Source: Opitutia bacterium
Lineage (GTDB): Bacteria > Verrucomicrobiota > Verrucomicrobiia > Opitutales > UBA953
DNA: 64,000 nt
Direction of reading: 5' to 3'
Assembly: GCA_947377865.1 (NCBI GenBank)
Contig: CANCHK010000001.1
Location: 34,461 to 98,460 of the forward strand
The notes under the pieces are model-generated. The model worked only from the letters and a program-made list of their open reading frames with translations. It was not told the origin of the DNA and made no database searches. Below are positions 51,405-60,167 of the stretch, in pieces. The first letter of the stretch is position 1, and each line of letters opens with the position of its first letter. Both the position numbers and the translations under genes were made by a program.

Positions 51405-54095
51405 ATGACCTCCGCCCAAGTCCGCCAATCCTTCCTCGATTTCTTCAAATCGAAGCAGCACTCGATCGTCCAGTCGTCGAGCCTGATGCCGGACTCCCCC
51501 AACCTGCTCTTCACCAACGCCGGGATGAACCAGTTCGTCCCGATCTTCCTCGGCCAGACGAAGTGCCCCTACACCCCCGGCCGCGCCGCCGACACCCAGA
51601 AGTGCATCCGCGCGGGCGGCAAGCACAACGACCTCGAAGACGTCGGCCTGGACACCTACCACCACACGTTCTTCGAAATGCTGGGCAACTGGTCCTTCGG
51701 CGACTACTTCAAGCGCGAGGCCATCGACTACGCTTGGGAACTCATCACCGAGGTCTGGAAATTCCCGAAGCACCGCCTCTACGCCACCGTCTACAAGCCC
51801 GACAAATCCAAGGGCGACCCATCCGACTTCGACCAGGAAGCCTGGGACGTCTGGGCCGAGAAATTCCGCGCCGCCGGCCTCGACCCCGAGGTCCATATCG
51901 TGAACGGGAATAAGAAGGATAACTTCTGGATGATGGGCGAGACCGGCCCCTGCGGTCCTTGCACCGAACTCCACGTCGACCTCACCCCGGAAGGCGACAC
52001 GAAGGGCACGCTCGTCAACGGCAGCGATGCCCGCTGCATGGAGATTTGGAACCTAGTCTTCATCCAGTTCAACGCCAACCCCGACGGCACCTTCAGCCCG
52101 CTCCCGGCCCGCCACGTCGACACAGGCATGGGCTTCGAACGCGTCAGCGGCATCATGCAGTGCACGAAGAACTTCAAGGACTTCTCCGGCGTAATCTCCA
52201 ACTACGAGAGCGATGTCTTCACGCCGATCTTCCGTCGCCTCGAGGAACTCTCCGGCAAGAAATACGGCTCCACCCTGCCCGCCGCCGGCTCGATCGGCGA
52301 CACGCAGCAGGAGAAGGACGACGTGGCCTTCCGCGTCATCGCCGACCACATCCGCACGCTCTCTTTCGCGATCGCCGACGGCATCCAGCCGGGCAACTCC
52401 GACCGCAACTACGTCCTCCGCCGCATCCTGCGCCGCGCCGTCCGCTACGGCCGTACGCTCGGCCTGAAGAACGGCTTCTTCCACCAGCTCGTCGGCGTGC
52501 TCGCCGACACGATGGGCGACGTCTTCCCCGAGATCCGCACCCGCCGCGCCGTCGTCGCCGACGTGATCCGCATCGAGGAAGAATCCTTCAACCGCACCCT
52601 CGACAAGGGCATCGCCCTCTTCGAGGACGAAGCCAGCAGGCTCAAGGCCGGCGGCGTCATCTCGGGCGCCATCGCCTTCCGCCTCTACGACGAGCAGGGC
52701 TTCCCGCTCGACCTCACGCAGCTGATGGCCCGCGAACGAGGCCTAACGGTCGACGGCGCCGGCTTCGAGAAGCTAATGGAAGAGCAGCGTAACCGCGCCC
52801 GCGCCGCGCAGAAGAAGGAGATCATCACCCTTTCCGACATCGGTTCCGACCACCCGACGACCTTCGTCGGCTACGACGCCCTCGCCACGCAGGCCAAGGT
52901 CGCCCAGATCGCCAAGATCAAGGACCGCTCTGCCGTCATCCTGGACAAGTCCCCCTGCTACGCCGAGAGGGGCGGCCAGGTCGGCGACGCCGCAATCATC
53001 ACCCTCGGAGGCCGCCAGTGGCACGTCACCGACACCCAGAAGTCCGGACAGACTTGGCTCCACTTCCTCGATGGCGAAGACGCCCCCGAGACCGGCGCGA
53101 CGATCGAGATCGCCGTCGACAAGGCCCGCCGCGACGCCATCCAGCGCCACCATACGGTCACGCACATCCTTCACTGGGCGCTCCATGAGGTCGTCTCCAA
53201 GGAAGCCTCCCAGAAGGGTTCCGCGGTCGACCCGACGAAGCTGACCTTTGACTTCAACGGCGCGGCGCTCACGCCGGTCCAGTTGGCCGACATCGAGAAG
53301 CTCGTCAACGAGCGCATCCTTACCAACGACGCTGTGACGTGGAGCGAAGTCGCCTACGCCTCCGTCAAGGGTCGCCCGGACATCATGCAGTTCTTCGGCG
53401 ACAAGTACGGCGACTCCGTGCGCGTCGTGCAGGTCGGCGGCAAGGCCGCGTCCCTCAACGGCTGGTCGATGGAACTCTGCGCCGGCACGCACGTCCGCCA
53501 CACCGGCGAGATCGGCCTCTTCCGCATCGTCGGCGAGAACGCCATCGCCGCGGGCGTCCGCCGCATCGAAGCCGTCGCCGGCCTCGCCGCCTACGAACGC
53601 GCGAAGTCCGAAGCCGAGCTGCTGAAGGCGCTCGCCTCCTCGACCAACACGCCCGTGACCGACCTCGCCAAGCGCCTCGAGCAGATCATGGAGCAGTCCG
53701 CCTCGCTCGAGAAGAAACTCAAGGTCTACCGCGACAAGGAATCCTCCCAGCTCGCCGACGCCCTCGCCGCCAAGGCGAGCGACCGCGCCGGCCTGAAGTA
53801 CGTCATCTCCCAGGTCAGCGCCGAGACCCCGAACGATCTCCGCGACCTCGGCGCCAAGGTGGCCGGCAAGGTCGGTCCTGCCGCGGTCGTCGTACTCGCC
53901 GCCGTCTTCGGCGACAAGGTCTCCCTCGTGGCCAACTGCGGTCCGGACGCCGTCAAGGCGGGCAAGGCCGCCGGCAAGATCGTCACCGACGCCTGCGGTA
54001 AGCTCGGCGGCAAGGGTGGCGGCAAGCCCGACGCCGCGATGGGCGGCGGCACCGACGTCTCCAAGGTCGCCGAGGCCTTGGGCAGCGTGGCGTAA
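51405..54095 (+). CDS. alaS: Alanyl-tRNA synthetase
   Basis: 896 residues, the normal length for bacterial AlaRS; cytosolic. It charges tRNA-Ala. The N-terminal catalytic domain is unmistakable (FTNAGMNQFVPIFLGQ, CIRAGGKHNDLEDVG, HHTFFEMLGNWSFGDYFK, TGPCGPCTELHVD, SNRNYVLRR-type RNYVLRRILRRAVRYG). The editing domain has HHTVTHILHWAL and ELCAGTHVRHTGEIG, carrying its zinc-site His and Cys residues. A coiled-coil linker (about 740-780) leads to the C-Ala domain ending GGGKPDAAMGGGTDVSKV. The start at 51405 fits the family N-terminus. It appears monocistronic, with no T-box or other leader structure seen in the 120 bases before it. No domain is missing. Confidence 0.97.
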   Translation: MTSAQVRQSFLDFFKSKQHSIVQSSSLMPDSPNLLFTNAGMNQFVPIFLGQTKCPYTPGRAADTQKCIRAGGKHNDLEDVGLDTYHHTFFEMLGNWSFGDYFKREAIDYAWELITEVWKFPKHRLYATVYKPDKSKGDPSDFDQEAWDVWAEKFRAAGLDPEVHIVNGNKKDNFWMMGETGPCGPCTELHVDLTPEGDTKGTLVNGSDARCMEIWNLVFIQFNANPDGTFSPLPARHVDTGMGFERVSGIMQCTKNFKDFSGVISNYESDVFTPIFRRLEELSGKKYGSTLPAAGSIGDTQQEKDDVAFRVIADHIRTLSFAIADGIQPGNSDRNYVLRRILRRAVRYGRTLGLKNGFFHQLVGVLADTMGDVFPEIRTRRAVVADVIRIEEESFNRTLDKGIALFEDEASRLKAGGVISGAIAFRLYDEQGFPLDLTQLMARERGLTVDGAGFEKLMEEQRNRARAAQKKEIITLSDIGSDHPTTFVGYDALATQAKVAQIAKIKDRSAVILDKSPCYAERGGQVGDAAIITLGGRQWHVTDTQKSGQTWLHFLDGEDAPETGATIEIAVDKARRDAIQRHHTVTHILHWALHEVVSKEASQKGSAVDPTKLTFDFNGAALTPVQLADIEKLVNERILTNDAVTWSEVAYASVKGRPDIMQFFGDKYGDSVRVVQVGGKAASLNGWSMELCAGTHVRHTGEIGLFRIVGENAIAAGVRRIEAVAGLAAYERAKSEAELLKALASSTNTPVTDLAKRLEQIMEQSASLEKKLKVYRDKESSQLADALAAKASDRAGLKYVISQVSAETPNDLRDLGAKVAGKVGPAAVVVLAAVFGDKVSLVANCGPDAVKAGKAAGKIVTDACGKLGGKGGGKPDAAMGGGTDVSKVAEALGSVA

Positions 54096-54099
54096 GAGA

Positions 54100-54390
54100 T
54101 ATTAGGGGTAGGGGCAGGGATTGGGGTAGGGGTAGGTAATCCTTCCCTTAGGTAGGGCTGTCAGCCGTTCGCCGCAGGGCGAACCGAGGTAGGGGTACGA
54201 TTCTTCGTGCACTCCACCGCGGAGGGCGCGGCGAAGCCACGCCCCTACCCTCGGCCGCCCTGCGGCGGCCAGGCGGTTGAGCGAGCGCGCTCAAACCTAC
54301 CCGAGACACCTAGGTCAGCACGCAGTGCTGACCCTACCCCAAGACAATCCCTCCACCGATACTCGATACTCCATACTCGATACTCTCAAT
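54100..54390. repeat. G-rich tract and tandem hairpin modules after alaS
   Basis: ggggtaggggcagggattgg (54105-54140) is telomere-like. 54151-54345 then strings several hairpins: gggctgtcagcc, ttcgccgcagggcgaa, acgattcttcgt, a gcgtggc-type stem, ggccgccctgcggcggcc, tgagcgagcgcgctca and gtcagcacgcagtgctgac. GGTAGGG/CCTACC words separate them. gatactcgatactccatact runs at 54357-54385. It shares modules with 56083-56235. Confidence 0.7.
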
Positions 54391-54466
54391 GTCCCCCTCC
54401 CCCTCCCCCTATCCGTCCTTTATCATTCATCGTCCATCGCCCATCCTCCCTCACGCCCTCCCCCCC

Positions 54467-55168
54467 ATGCGCCTCTTCGCCTTCCTCCTGCTTCCGCTGA
54501 TGCTCGCCGCCCAAAGCAACGGCCAGCACGCCACCGGTACCAAGACCCACGTGAAGATGCAGGTCGACGCCGACCACCTCTTCCTCCCGGTCTCGATCTC
54601 GATCAAGGGCAAGGACCGCGCCGCGGTCGATGCGCGCGTGGATGAGATCCGCAAGGTCCTCGAGAAACGCTTCGCCGACCAGCCGGGCTGGGAACTCCGC
54701 GAGATCTCGTCCGAGTTCGCCCGCGCGGAAGCGAAGTCCTACGTCTCGCGCGCCGGCAACGGCAGCAAGCTTTTCGGCGATGACGAAGACAAGGGCGACG
54801 TGACCTACGTCGCCAACGCGCGCTGGGAGCTGCACACCGAAGCCGACAAAGGCCTGAAGGGCCTGGAAATCCTGCGCAGCAAGGCCGACGGCCTCGTGAA
54901 GGCGAAGAACGACGACGAGAAGCAGGTCGTGGGCAACCCGGAGTACGCGCTGACGAACCCTGAAGACTACCGCAACGAACTGCTCGACCAGATCAAAGCC
55001 GATTTCGAAGAAGCCAAGAAGCACCTGCCCGAAGGCCAGTGGACGCTCGACCTCTCCGCCCTCGCGAGCCCGGTCAGCGTGACGGCGCTCGGCGGCAAGC
55101 GCTATGAGGTCAGCCTCGCCTACCGGATGGCTTTCGTCACGCCGAAGCCGGAAAAGGCCACGAAATAA
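54467..55168 (+). CDS. Secreted hypothetical protein, possibly SIMPL-like
   Basis: 233 residues from the ATG at 54467 (signal peptide MRLFAFLLLPLMLAAQSNG), preceded by a C-rich cccccc leader; the ATG at 54389 of the longer frame is rejected. The mature part has a strand-helix start (LPVSISIKGKDRAAVDARVD) and alternating strands and helices, with a Lys/Asp-rich middle. This resembles the strand-helix start of SIMPL (DUF541) periplasmic proteins, but only weakly. It ends with EVSLAYRMAFVTPKPEK. No catalytic residues are apparent. It lies 66 bases upstream of nadK and may share a transcript with it. Function unknown. Confidence 0.72.
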   Translation: MRLFAFLLLPLMLAAQSNGQHATGTKTHVKMQVDADHLFLPVSISIKGKDRAAVDARVDEIRKVLEKRFADQPGWELREISSEFARAEAKSYVSRAGNGSKLFGDDEDKGDVTYVANARWELHTEADKGLKGLEILRSKADGLVKAKNDDEKQVVGNPEYALTNPEDYRNELLDQIKADFEEAKKHLPEGQWTLDLSALASPVSVTALGGKRYEVSLAYRMAFVTPKPEKATK

Positions 55169-55234
55169 GGCTTTTACAGGCCAGCCGCCCCGGCTTGTCC
55201 TTGCCCTTCCCTGAAGGGTGCCTAGTCGTCATTC

Positions 55235-56047
55235 ATGGCCATCCGCCGCCTCACGCTCGTCGTCAACCGCACCAAGCCCGGGGTGGATGACATCGTGCGT
55301 TCGGTCCAGGAGGCCGCGCAGAAAGCCGGCGTGACCCTCACCGTCGCCGACGGCTGGCCGATCAGCCGCGCCACCCTCAAGGGGGCCGACGCCTGCGGCG
55401 TGGTCGGCGGCGACGGCACCTTCCTCGGCGTGGCCGAGGCCGCCGCACTCGAAGGCGTCCCGCTATTCGGCATCAACCGCGGCAAGCTCGGCTTCCTCGC
55501 CGCCTACCCGAGCGAAGACGTCGGCGCCTCCCTCCAGTCCATCCTCTCCGGCGACTTCCGCGTCGAGAAGCGCGCGCTCCTCGAGATCCGCTTCGCCGAC
55601 GGCAGCTTCGCCCTGGCGCTCAACGACCTCGTCATCAAGACCCGCGACGTCTTCCGCATGGGCCGCTTCTCCGTGCTCGCCGATGGCGCCCGCGTGAACG
55701 AATACCGCGCCGACGGACTCATCCTCGCTTCCCCGACCGGCACGTCGGCCTACAACCTCGCCGCCGGCGGCCCGCTCGTCGACCCTGCCGCCGCGGTCAT
55801 CGTCCTGACCCCGATCTGCGCCCACACGCTCTCGAACCGCTCGGTGATCTTCGACGGCGAGACCGAGCTCGAGATCCGCAGCGAGGACAGCGCCCTGCTC
55901 GGCCTTTCGGTCGACGGTCGCGAGACCCTCGAAGCCCAGCGCCGCCTGCCCCTCATCATCCGCACCGCCAAGGTCCAGCTCGCCCTCCTGCGTCCGAAAT
56001 CGCTCACCCATTTCGACGTCCTGCGGAGCAAGCTGAAGTGGAGTTGA
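55235..56047 (+). CDS. nadK: NAD kinase
   Basis: 270 residues, a normal length; cytosolic. It phosphorylates NAD to NADP. Motifs: GGDGTFL with Asp60 near the N-terminus, FGINRGKLGFLA (the family NxGxLGFL block, here with Arg), LNDLVIKT where the usual form is NE(V/A), ASPTGTSAYNLAAGGPLVDP for the nucleotide site, and PICAHTLSNRSVIF. The change from Glu to Asp in the LNDL block is conservative and common. The start at 55235 is the first ATG and gives the usual strand start. The stop codon lies inside a long hairpin (56038-56074). Confidence 0.93.
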   Translation: MAIRRLTLVVNRTKPGVDDIVRSVQEAAQKAGVTLTVADGWPISRATLKGADACGVVGGDGTFLGVAEAAALEGVPLFGINRGKLGFLAAYPSEDVGASLQSILSGDFRVEKRALLEIRFADGSFALALNDLVIKTRDVFRMGRFSVLADGARVNEYRADGLILASPTGTSAYNLAAGGPLVDPAAAVIVLTPICAHTLSNRSVIFDGETELEIRSEDSALLGLSVDGRETLEAQRRLPLIIRTAKVQLALLRPKSLTHFDVLRSKLKWS

Positions 56048-56074
56048 GGCGGGCGAAGCCCGTCTCAACTCCAC
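56038..56074 (+). terminator. Long hairpin overlapping the nadK stop codon
   Basis: Two 17-base arms, gtggagttgaggcgggc and gcccgtctcaactccac, with a GAA loop, pair over the full length with one G-T wobble. The TGA stop of nadK is inside the left arm. No T-run follows, so it may act as an RNA 3'-end stabiliser rather than an intrinsic terminator. Confidence 0.5.
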
Positions 56075-56082
56075 AGGGGTAG

Positions 56083-56235
56083 GGACAGGGATAGGGGTCG
56101 GGGTAGTTCGCCGCAGGGCGAACCAAGGTAGGGGCACGATTTATCGTGCACTCCTATGCGGAGGGCGTGGCAAAGCCACGCCCCTACCCTCGGCCGCCCT
56201 GCGGCGGCCTACCCCCACCCCTACCCCTAACCCAT
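56083..56235. repeat. G-rich tract and hairpin modules before the ABC-F gene
   Basis: ggggtagggacagggatagg, then ttcgccgcagggcgaa, gcacgatttatcgtgc, the stem gcgtggcaaagccacgc, ggccgccctgcggcggcc and a (CCCCTA)n tract. The module order is the same as at 54151-54265 after alaS, but the words differ in detail, and always in ways that keep the stems paired (gtacgattcttcgtgcac versus gcacgatttatcgtgcac). Confidence 0.7.
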
Positions 56236-56272
56236 TGACCTCTGCGTCCGCCTCCCCTTTATCGCCCCTTCG

Positions 56273-58132
56273 ATGCTGACGATTGCCAATGTTTCCAAGT
56301 CCTACGGACCCCGCACCCTGTTCGCGGACGTCTCGCTGAACATCGCCCGTTCGGACCGCCTCGGTCTCGTCGGCGCGAACGGCGCCGGCAAGTCGACCCT
56401 CTTCAACATCATCCTCGGCAAGGACAAGCCCGACGACGGCCTCATCGAATGGGAACGCGGCGCGAACTTCGGCTTCCTCCCCCAGGAAAGCGCGCCGGTC
56501 GGCGACGAGACCATCCTCCAGATCGCGACGAGCGGCGGCAAGCTTGAGCCCGAGAACGACGACGACTGGGACATCGACTACACCCTGGAGCCGCGCGCGA
56601 AGAAGATCCTCGCCGGCCTCGGCTTCCGCGAGAGCGACCACGAGAAGCTCGCCAAGACGTTCTCCGGCGGCTGGGTCATGCGCGCGCACCTCGCCCGCCT
56701 CCTCGTCAGCGAGCCCACGCTCCTGCTGCTCGACGAACCGACCAATCACCTCGACCTCGAAGCCCTGCTCTGGTTCCAGGACTACCTGACCCGCTACCCG
56801 GGCGGCCTCGTCGTCATCTCGCACGACCGTGCCTTCCTCAACGCGCTCTGCACCGGCATGATCGAGCTGCGCGGCCAGCGCCTGCACGAGTACACCGGCA
56901 ACTACGACGACTTCCTCCTCGAGCGCGTGGCCCGCAAGGAACGCCAGCAGGCGATGTTCAAGAACCAGCAGCGCGAGATCGCCCACCTCCAGACGTTCGT
57001 CGACCGCTTCGGCGCCAAGGCCTCGATGGCCTCCCGCGCGAAATCCAAGGAGAAGCAGATCGCCCGCCTCGAGGAGGTCGCCATCGACGAGCCCGAGGAC
57101 GACCTCAAGAAGATCCAGTTCCGCTTCCCGCAGCCTCCGCGCTCCGGCCTGAAGGTGATGAAGCTCGAGCACGTCCAGCAGGCCTACGGCGAACACGTCG
57201 TCTACCAGGACCTCAACTTCGAGTGCGAACGCGGCCAGCGCACGGTGCTCGTCGGCCCCAACGGCGCCGGCAAGTCCACCCTGCTCAAGATCCTCGCCGG
57301 CGTGATCCCAATCAACGGCGGCGTGCGCGAGGAAGGCGGCAACGTCATCACCGGCTACTTCGCCCAGAACCGCGTCGATAACCTCAACCCGAAGCTGACC
57401 GTCCTCGAGAACGTGATGGAGCTCCGCACCACCGAGAACGGCCTCACCGAACAGCAGGCCCGGGGCATGCTCGGCACGTTCCTCTTCCGCAAGGACGACG
57501 TCCATAAGAAGGTCTCCGTCCTTTCCGGCGGCGAGAAATCCCGCCTCGCGCTGGTCAAGCTGCTGATCAACCCGCCGAACTTCCTGCTCATGGACGAGCC
57601 GACGACGCACCTCGACATCATGTCGATCGACGCGCTCATCGCCGCCCTGAAGACCTACGAAGGCACGCTCTACTTCGTGAGCCACGACGTGCACTTCATC
57701 CGCGAGATTGCGAAGACGGTGCTCCACGTGCACTCCGGGCGCCTGACCCAGTACGCCGGCGACTACGCCTACTACCTCGAGAAATCTAAGTCCGGCAACG
57801 AGCGTGCCGCGCTGACCGCCGGCTTCACCGACGCCCGTCCGAAGCAGGAAGATGCCGCCAAGGTCGAAAAGCCTAAGGCTCCCGCGAAACCCTCCGCCTC
57901 CGACATCCGTAAGCTAAAGGCCGATGTCACGAAGTGTGAACAGCAGGTCTCGGAACTGGAAGCCAAGCAGGCCCAGATCACCGCTGAACTCGCCGACCCG
58001 GCTACTTACACCGGCGGCGTGAACCTCCCCCAATTGAACGCCCGCCTGCGCGATACGATCAACGCCCTCCAGGCCGCCACCGCCGCCTGGGAAAAGGCCG
58101 CGCAGAAGTTGAGCGAGGCAGAAGGCGCGTAA
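56273..58132 (+). CDS. ABC-F family ATPase (ribosome-associated type)
   Basis: 619 residues; cytosolic; no membrane segments. Two ATP-binding cassettes. First: Walker A GANGAGKST near 38, signature TFSGGWVMRAHLARLL, Walker B LLLLDEPTNHLD. Second: GPNGAGKST near 330, signature LSGGEKSRLALVKLL, Walker B FLLMDEPTTHLD (Thr for the usual Asn). Between them is the basic ABC-F linker (QTFVDRFGAKASMASRAKSK) that in the family reaches toward the ribosomal P/E-site tRNA. The C-terminus (about 530-619) is a coiled coil, as in Uup/YheS-type members. The role is in translation rescue or quality control; the exact subfamily is not certain, so no symbol is given. A hairpin (gcgaagcc/ggcttcgc) at 58134-58153 follows the stop. 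Confidence 0.92.
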   Translation: MLTIANVSKSYGPRTLFADVSLNIARSDRLGLVGANGAGKSTLFNIILGKDKPDDGLIEWERGANFGFLPQESAPVGDETILQIATSGGKLEPENDDDWDIDYTLEPRAKKILAGLGFRESDHEKLAKTFSGGWVMRAHLARLLVSEPTLLLLDEPTNHLDLEALLWFQDYLTRYPGGLVVISHDRAFLNALCTGMIELRGQRLHEYTGNYDDFLLERVARKERQQAMFKNQQREIAHLQTFVDRFGAKASMASRAKSKEKQIARLEEVAIDEPEDDLKKIQFRFPQPPRSGLKVMKLEHVQQAYGEHVVYQDLNFECERGQRTVLVGPNGAGKSTLLKILAGVIPINGGVREEGGNVITGYFAQNRVDNLNPKLTVLENVMELRTTENGLTEQQARGMLGTFLFRKDDVHKKVSVLSGGEKSRLALVKLLINPPNFLLMDEPTTHLDIMSIDALIAALKTYEGTLYFVSHDVHFIREIAKTVLHVHSGRLTQYAGDYAYYLEKSKSGNERAALTAGFTDARPKQEDAAKVEKPKAPAKPSASDIRKLKADVTKCEQQVSELEAKQAQITAELADPATYTGGVNLPQLNARLRDTINALQAATAAWEKAAQKLSEAEGA

Positions 58133-58153
58133 GGCGAAGCCCTCCGGCTTCGC

Positions 58154-58272
58154 GTGCAAAAGTGCAAATCGCGCGTTGCGCTGTGCAAAGGTGCAAACGT
58201 GGCCCATCAACACAGGCTGCTAAGAGGCCTGTTTTATTACTTTTGCACCTTTGCACCGATGCACTTTTGCAC
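58154..58272. repeat. GTGCAAAAGTGCA inverted repeat cluster
   Basis: Left words gtgcaaaagtgca (58154-58166) and gtgcaaaggtgcaaa (58183-58197) are matched in reverse complement by tttgcacctttgcac (58242-58256) and tgcacttttgcac (58260-58272). Pairing all four would give a long interrupted stem. Inside it is a small hairpin, acaggc/gcctgt (58212-58232), followed by tttatta, a weak plus-strand terminator. Nothing like this family is repeated elsewhere in the window. Confidence 0.7.
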
Positions 58273-58352
58273 GGAATGACGACTTCGTCGTCATTCCCTT
58301 CTGGCTCTCAGGGAACCCTTCCCTTACACCCCTGTCCTTACCTGACACCCCC

Positions 58353-59405
58353 ATGCGTTCCCTCACCCGCCTCCTGTGCGTGCTGTGCCTCCTGGCCGCC
58401 GCCGTTCCCGCCGCCTTCGGTCATACCGCCGGAGAAGAAATGGCCAAGTCCGCCAACGCCTTCCTCAGCTCGCTCAACGAGGCCCAGCGCGCCAAGGCGA
58501 CCTTCAAGTTCGACGACGCCGAGCGCCTGAACTGGATCTTCGTCCCGGCCGTCCGCAAGGGCCTCCCGATCAAGGAAATGAATCCCGGTCAGCGCCACTT
58601 CGCCCAGGCCCTCCTCTCCACCTCTCTCAGCCAGCGCGGCCACATGAAGGTCGAGTCCGTCATGGCCCTCGAATACCTCCTCTTCCTTATCGAAGAAGGA
58701 AAAGGTGCCAACAAGCGCGACGCCGAGAACTACTTCGTGTCGATCTTCGGCAAGCCGGATGCGCATGGCACCTGGGGCTTCCGCTGGGAAGGCCACCACT
58801 GCTCGCAGAACTTCACGATCGTCGACGGTGAACTCGTTGGCTCAACCCCGTCCTTCCTCGGCACCAACCCCGCTCAGGTGAAGTCCGACACCCTGCACGT
58901 CGGCGACGCGATGCCCGGCCTCGTCGGCTTCGAACTCCTCGACGTCGAAGACGCCACCGGCCGCGAACTCGCCAAGTCCCTGACCGCCGAGCAGCGCAAG
59001 GCCGGCTTCATCCCGGGCGAAACCCCAAAGGACGTCATCACCGGCAACAAGCAGAAGGCCGACGGCATCCTCAAGCATAAGGGTATCGCCTTCTCCGCCC
59101 TCACCGCCGAGCAGAAGAAACTGGCCGGCACGATCATCGCCGAATACGTCGGCCGCGCCCGCTCCGACTTCGCGATCAAGGAAATGGCCGCAATCTCCGC
59201 GACTCCGGAAGACCAGCTCTTCTTCGGCTACAACGGCGGCACTGAAGTCGGCCAGGCCCACTACTACAGCATTCAGGGGCCGACCTTCCTCCTCGAGTTC
59301 GCCAACTTCCAGAACGGCGCGAACCACGTCCACGCCTCTTGGCGCGACCTGAAGAAGGACTTCGGTTACGACCCGCTCGCCGAGCACGCCAAGACCCACA
59401 AGTAA
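58353..59405 (+). CDS. Secreted DUF3500 protein
   Basis: 350 residues from the ATG at 58353, chosen because it gives a signal peptide (MRSLTRLLCVLCLLAAAVPA) and follows gacaccccc; the frame from 58251 reads through the TGCAAA repeat. Features match the DUF3500 family: FKFDDAERLNWIFVPAVRKG near 50-70, GWxFxGHH-type WGFRWEGHHCSQNFTI near 145-160, and TFLLEFANFQNGANHVHASW near the end. Conserved His and Trp residues suggest a ligand or metal site, but no activity is established for the family as far as I know. It is a single gene with its own terminator. Confidence 0.82.
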   Translation: MRSLTRLLCVLCLLAAAVPAAFGHTAGEEMAKSANAFLSSLNEAQRAKATFKFDDAERLNWIFVPAVRKGLPIKEMNPGQRHFAQALLSTSLSQRGHMKVESVMALEYLLFLIEEGKGANKRDAENYFVSIFGKPDAHGTWGFRWEGHHCSQNFTIVDGELVGSTPSFLGTNPAQVKSDTLHVGDAMPGLVGFELLDVEDATGRELAKSLTAEQRKAGFIPGETPKDVITGNKQKADGILKHKGIAFSALTAEQKKLAGTIIAEYVGRARSDFAIKEMAAISATPEDQLFFGYNGGTEVGQAHYYSIQGPTFLLEFANFQNGANHVHASWRDLKKDFGYDPLAEHAKTHK

Positions 59406-59426
59406 GCCTGAAGACAGGCTACAGAC

Positions 59427-59453
59427 AAAACCCCGGACAGCCGGGGTTTTTTA
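59427..59453 (+). terminator. Rho-independent terminator after the DUF3500 gene
   Basis: aaaaccccgg-acag-ccggggtttttt, a strong stem with a T6 run, 22 bases after the stop at 59405. Confidence 0.92.
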
Positions 59454-59513
59454 TTGGGCGACCTAAAGGTCGCCCGGGGATCTGCTGGCACGGTGAACTG
59501 CTGCGAAGCCTAA

Positions 59514-59741
59514 GGTACGGACGTCTTACGGTCGGTACCTTGCCCGGCTCATCGCACGTGCCTCGACCAACGGCGGCCATGGCAATGGCCGCCCTACCCG
59601 AGGCAGTACGCTCAAAGGGAAACCGGAGACCGGATGATCAGCCGGGGCCTGAGGTAGGGACGGCTCTCCGAGCCGTCCGTTCGCGGATGGAGTCATGAAT
59701 CGCAATCGGGTCAACGGACGCAACGTCGTCGCGTCCCTACC
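59514..59741. repeat. Two truncated mosaic elements and a CCGGAGAC motif
   Basis: 59514-59599 has the core and the right stem ggcggccatggcaatggccg but a damaged left end (ggtacggacg). 59610-59645 is a CAAAGGG..CCGGAGACCGG copy. 59653-59741 has the ggacggctctccgagccgtc stem at the left and caacgtcgtcgcgtccctacc at the right. The right end supplies the stop codon of the minus-strand gene that follows. Confidence 0.7.
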
Positions 59742-60075
59742 TCACCGTCACCCCTCTCGCCGCGAGCTCCCTCAAAAACTCCGACGGAGAAGGCGGGCTG
59801 ATGAGGAAATTCTTGAACCAACCAGTGCGACGACGGAGTAGGACCATCCTCTTGGGGTTCATGGTATTGGTCCAATGCTCATTCCAGAAGACCCAATCCT
59901 GCGCCGCCCATTCGATATCGGCCACGGCGACCTTGCGCGCGGTCCAGCCGTAGAAGCGCACGCGCACAAAAGCTTCGTCGACGGTGAACGTCATCCCCAA
60001 AAAGATCGCGTGCAGTATAAAGCCGGTGATCACAAAGGACCCGAGCAGGGGCAGTAGATGCAGGAAGACCTCCAT
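59737..60075 (-). CDS. Small membrane protein, unknown function
   Basis: 112 residues. One or two N-terminal membrane segments (LHLLPLLGSFVITGFILHAI) are followed by a strand-rich basic part (VRVRFYGWTARKVAVADIEW, KRMVLLRRRTGWFKNFLI), then SPPSPSEFLRELAARG. This pattern recalls small membrane proteins with a bacterial PH-like domain, but I cannot assign a family. It lies on the opposite strand to its neighbours. Its TAG stop belongs to a GGTAGGG repeat end, so the C-terminus may have been altered by the repeat. The coding signal is moderate: the strand pattern and a complete frame with no competing gene support it. Confidence 0.6.
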   Translation of the reverse strand: MEVFLHLLPLLGSFVITGFILHAIFLGMTFTVDEAFVRVRFYGWTARKVAVADIEWAAQDWVFWNEHWTNTMNPKRMVLLRRRTGWFKNFLISPPSPSEFLRELAARGVTVR

Positions 60076-60167
60076 TTGATGGAAAAACCTAGGACTAAGC
60101 GGGCGGACTTAAACCCAAAACCAAGCCCACGCTGGACAGCCCCGCCCTGTCAGGATTGCCTGTTCCC

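Noticed and set aside
56141-57733. 530-residue minus-strand ORF opposite the ABC-F gene
   Set aside because: No motif, Glu/Val/Ala-rich, and fully overlapped by a gene with two intact ATP cassettes.
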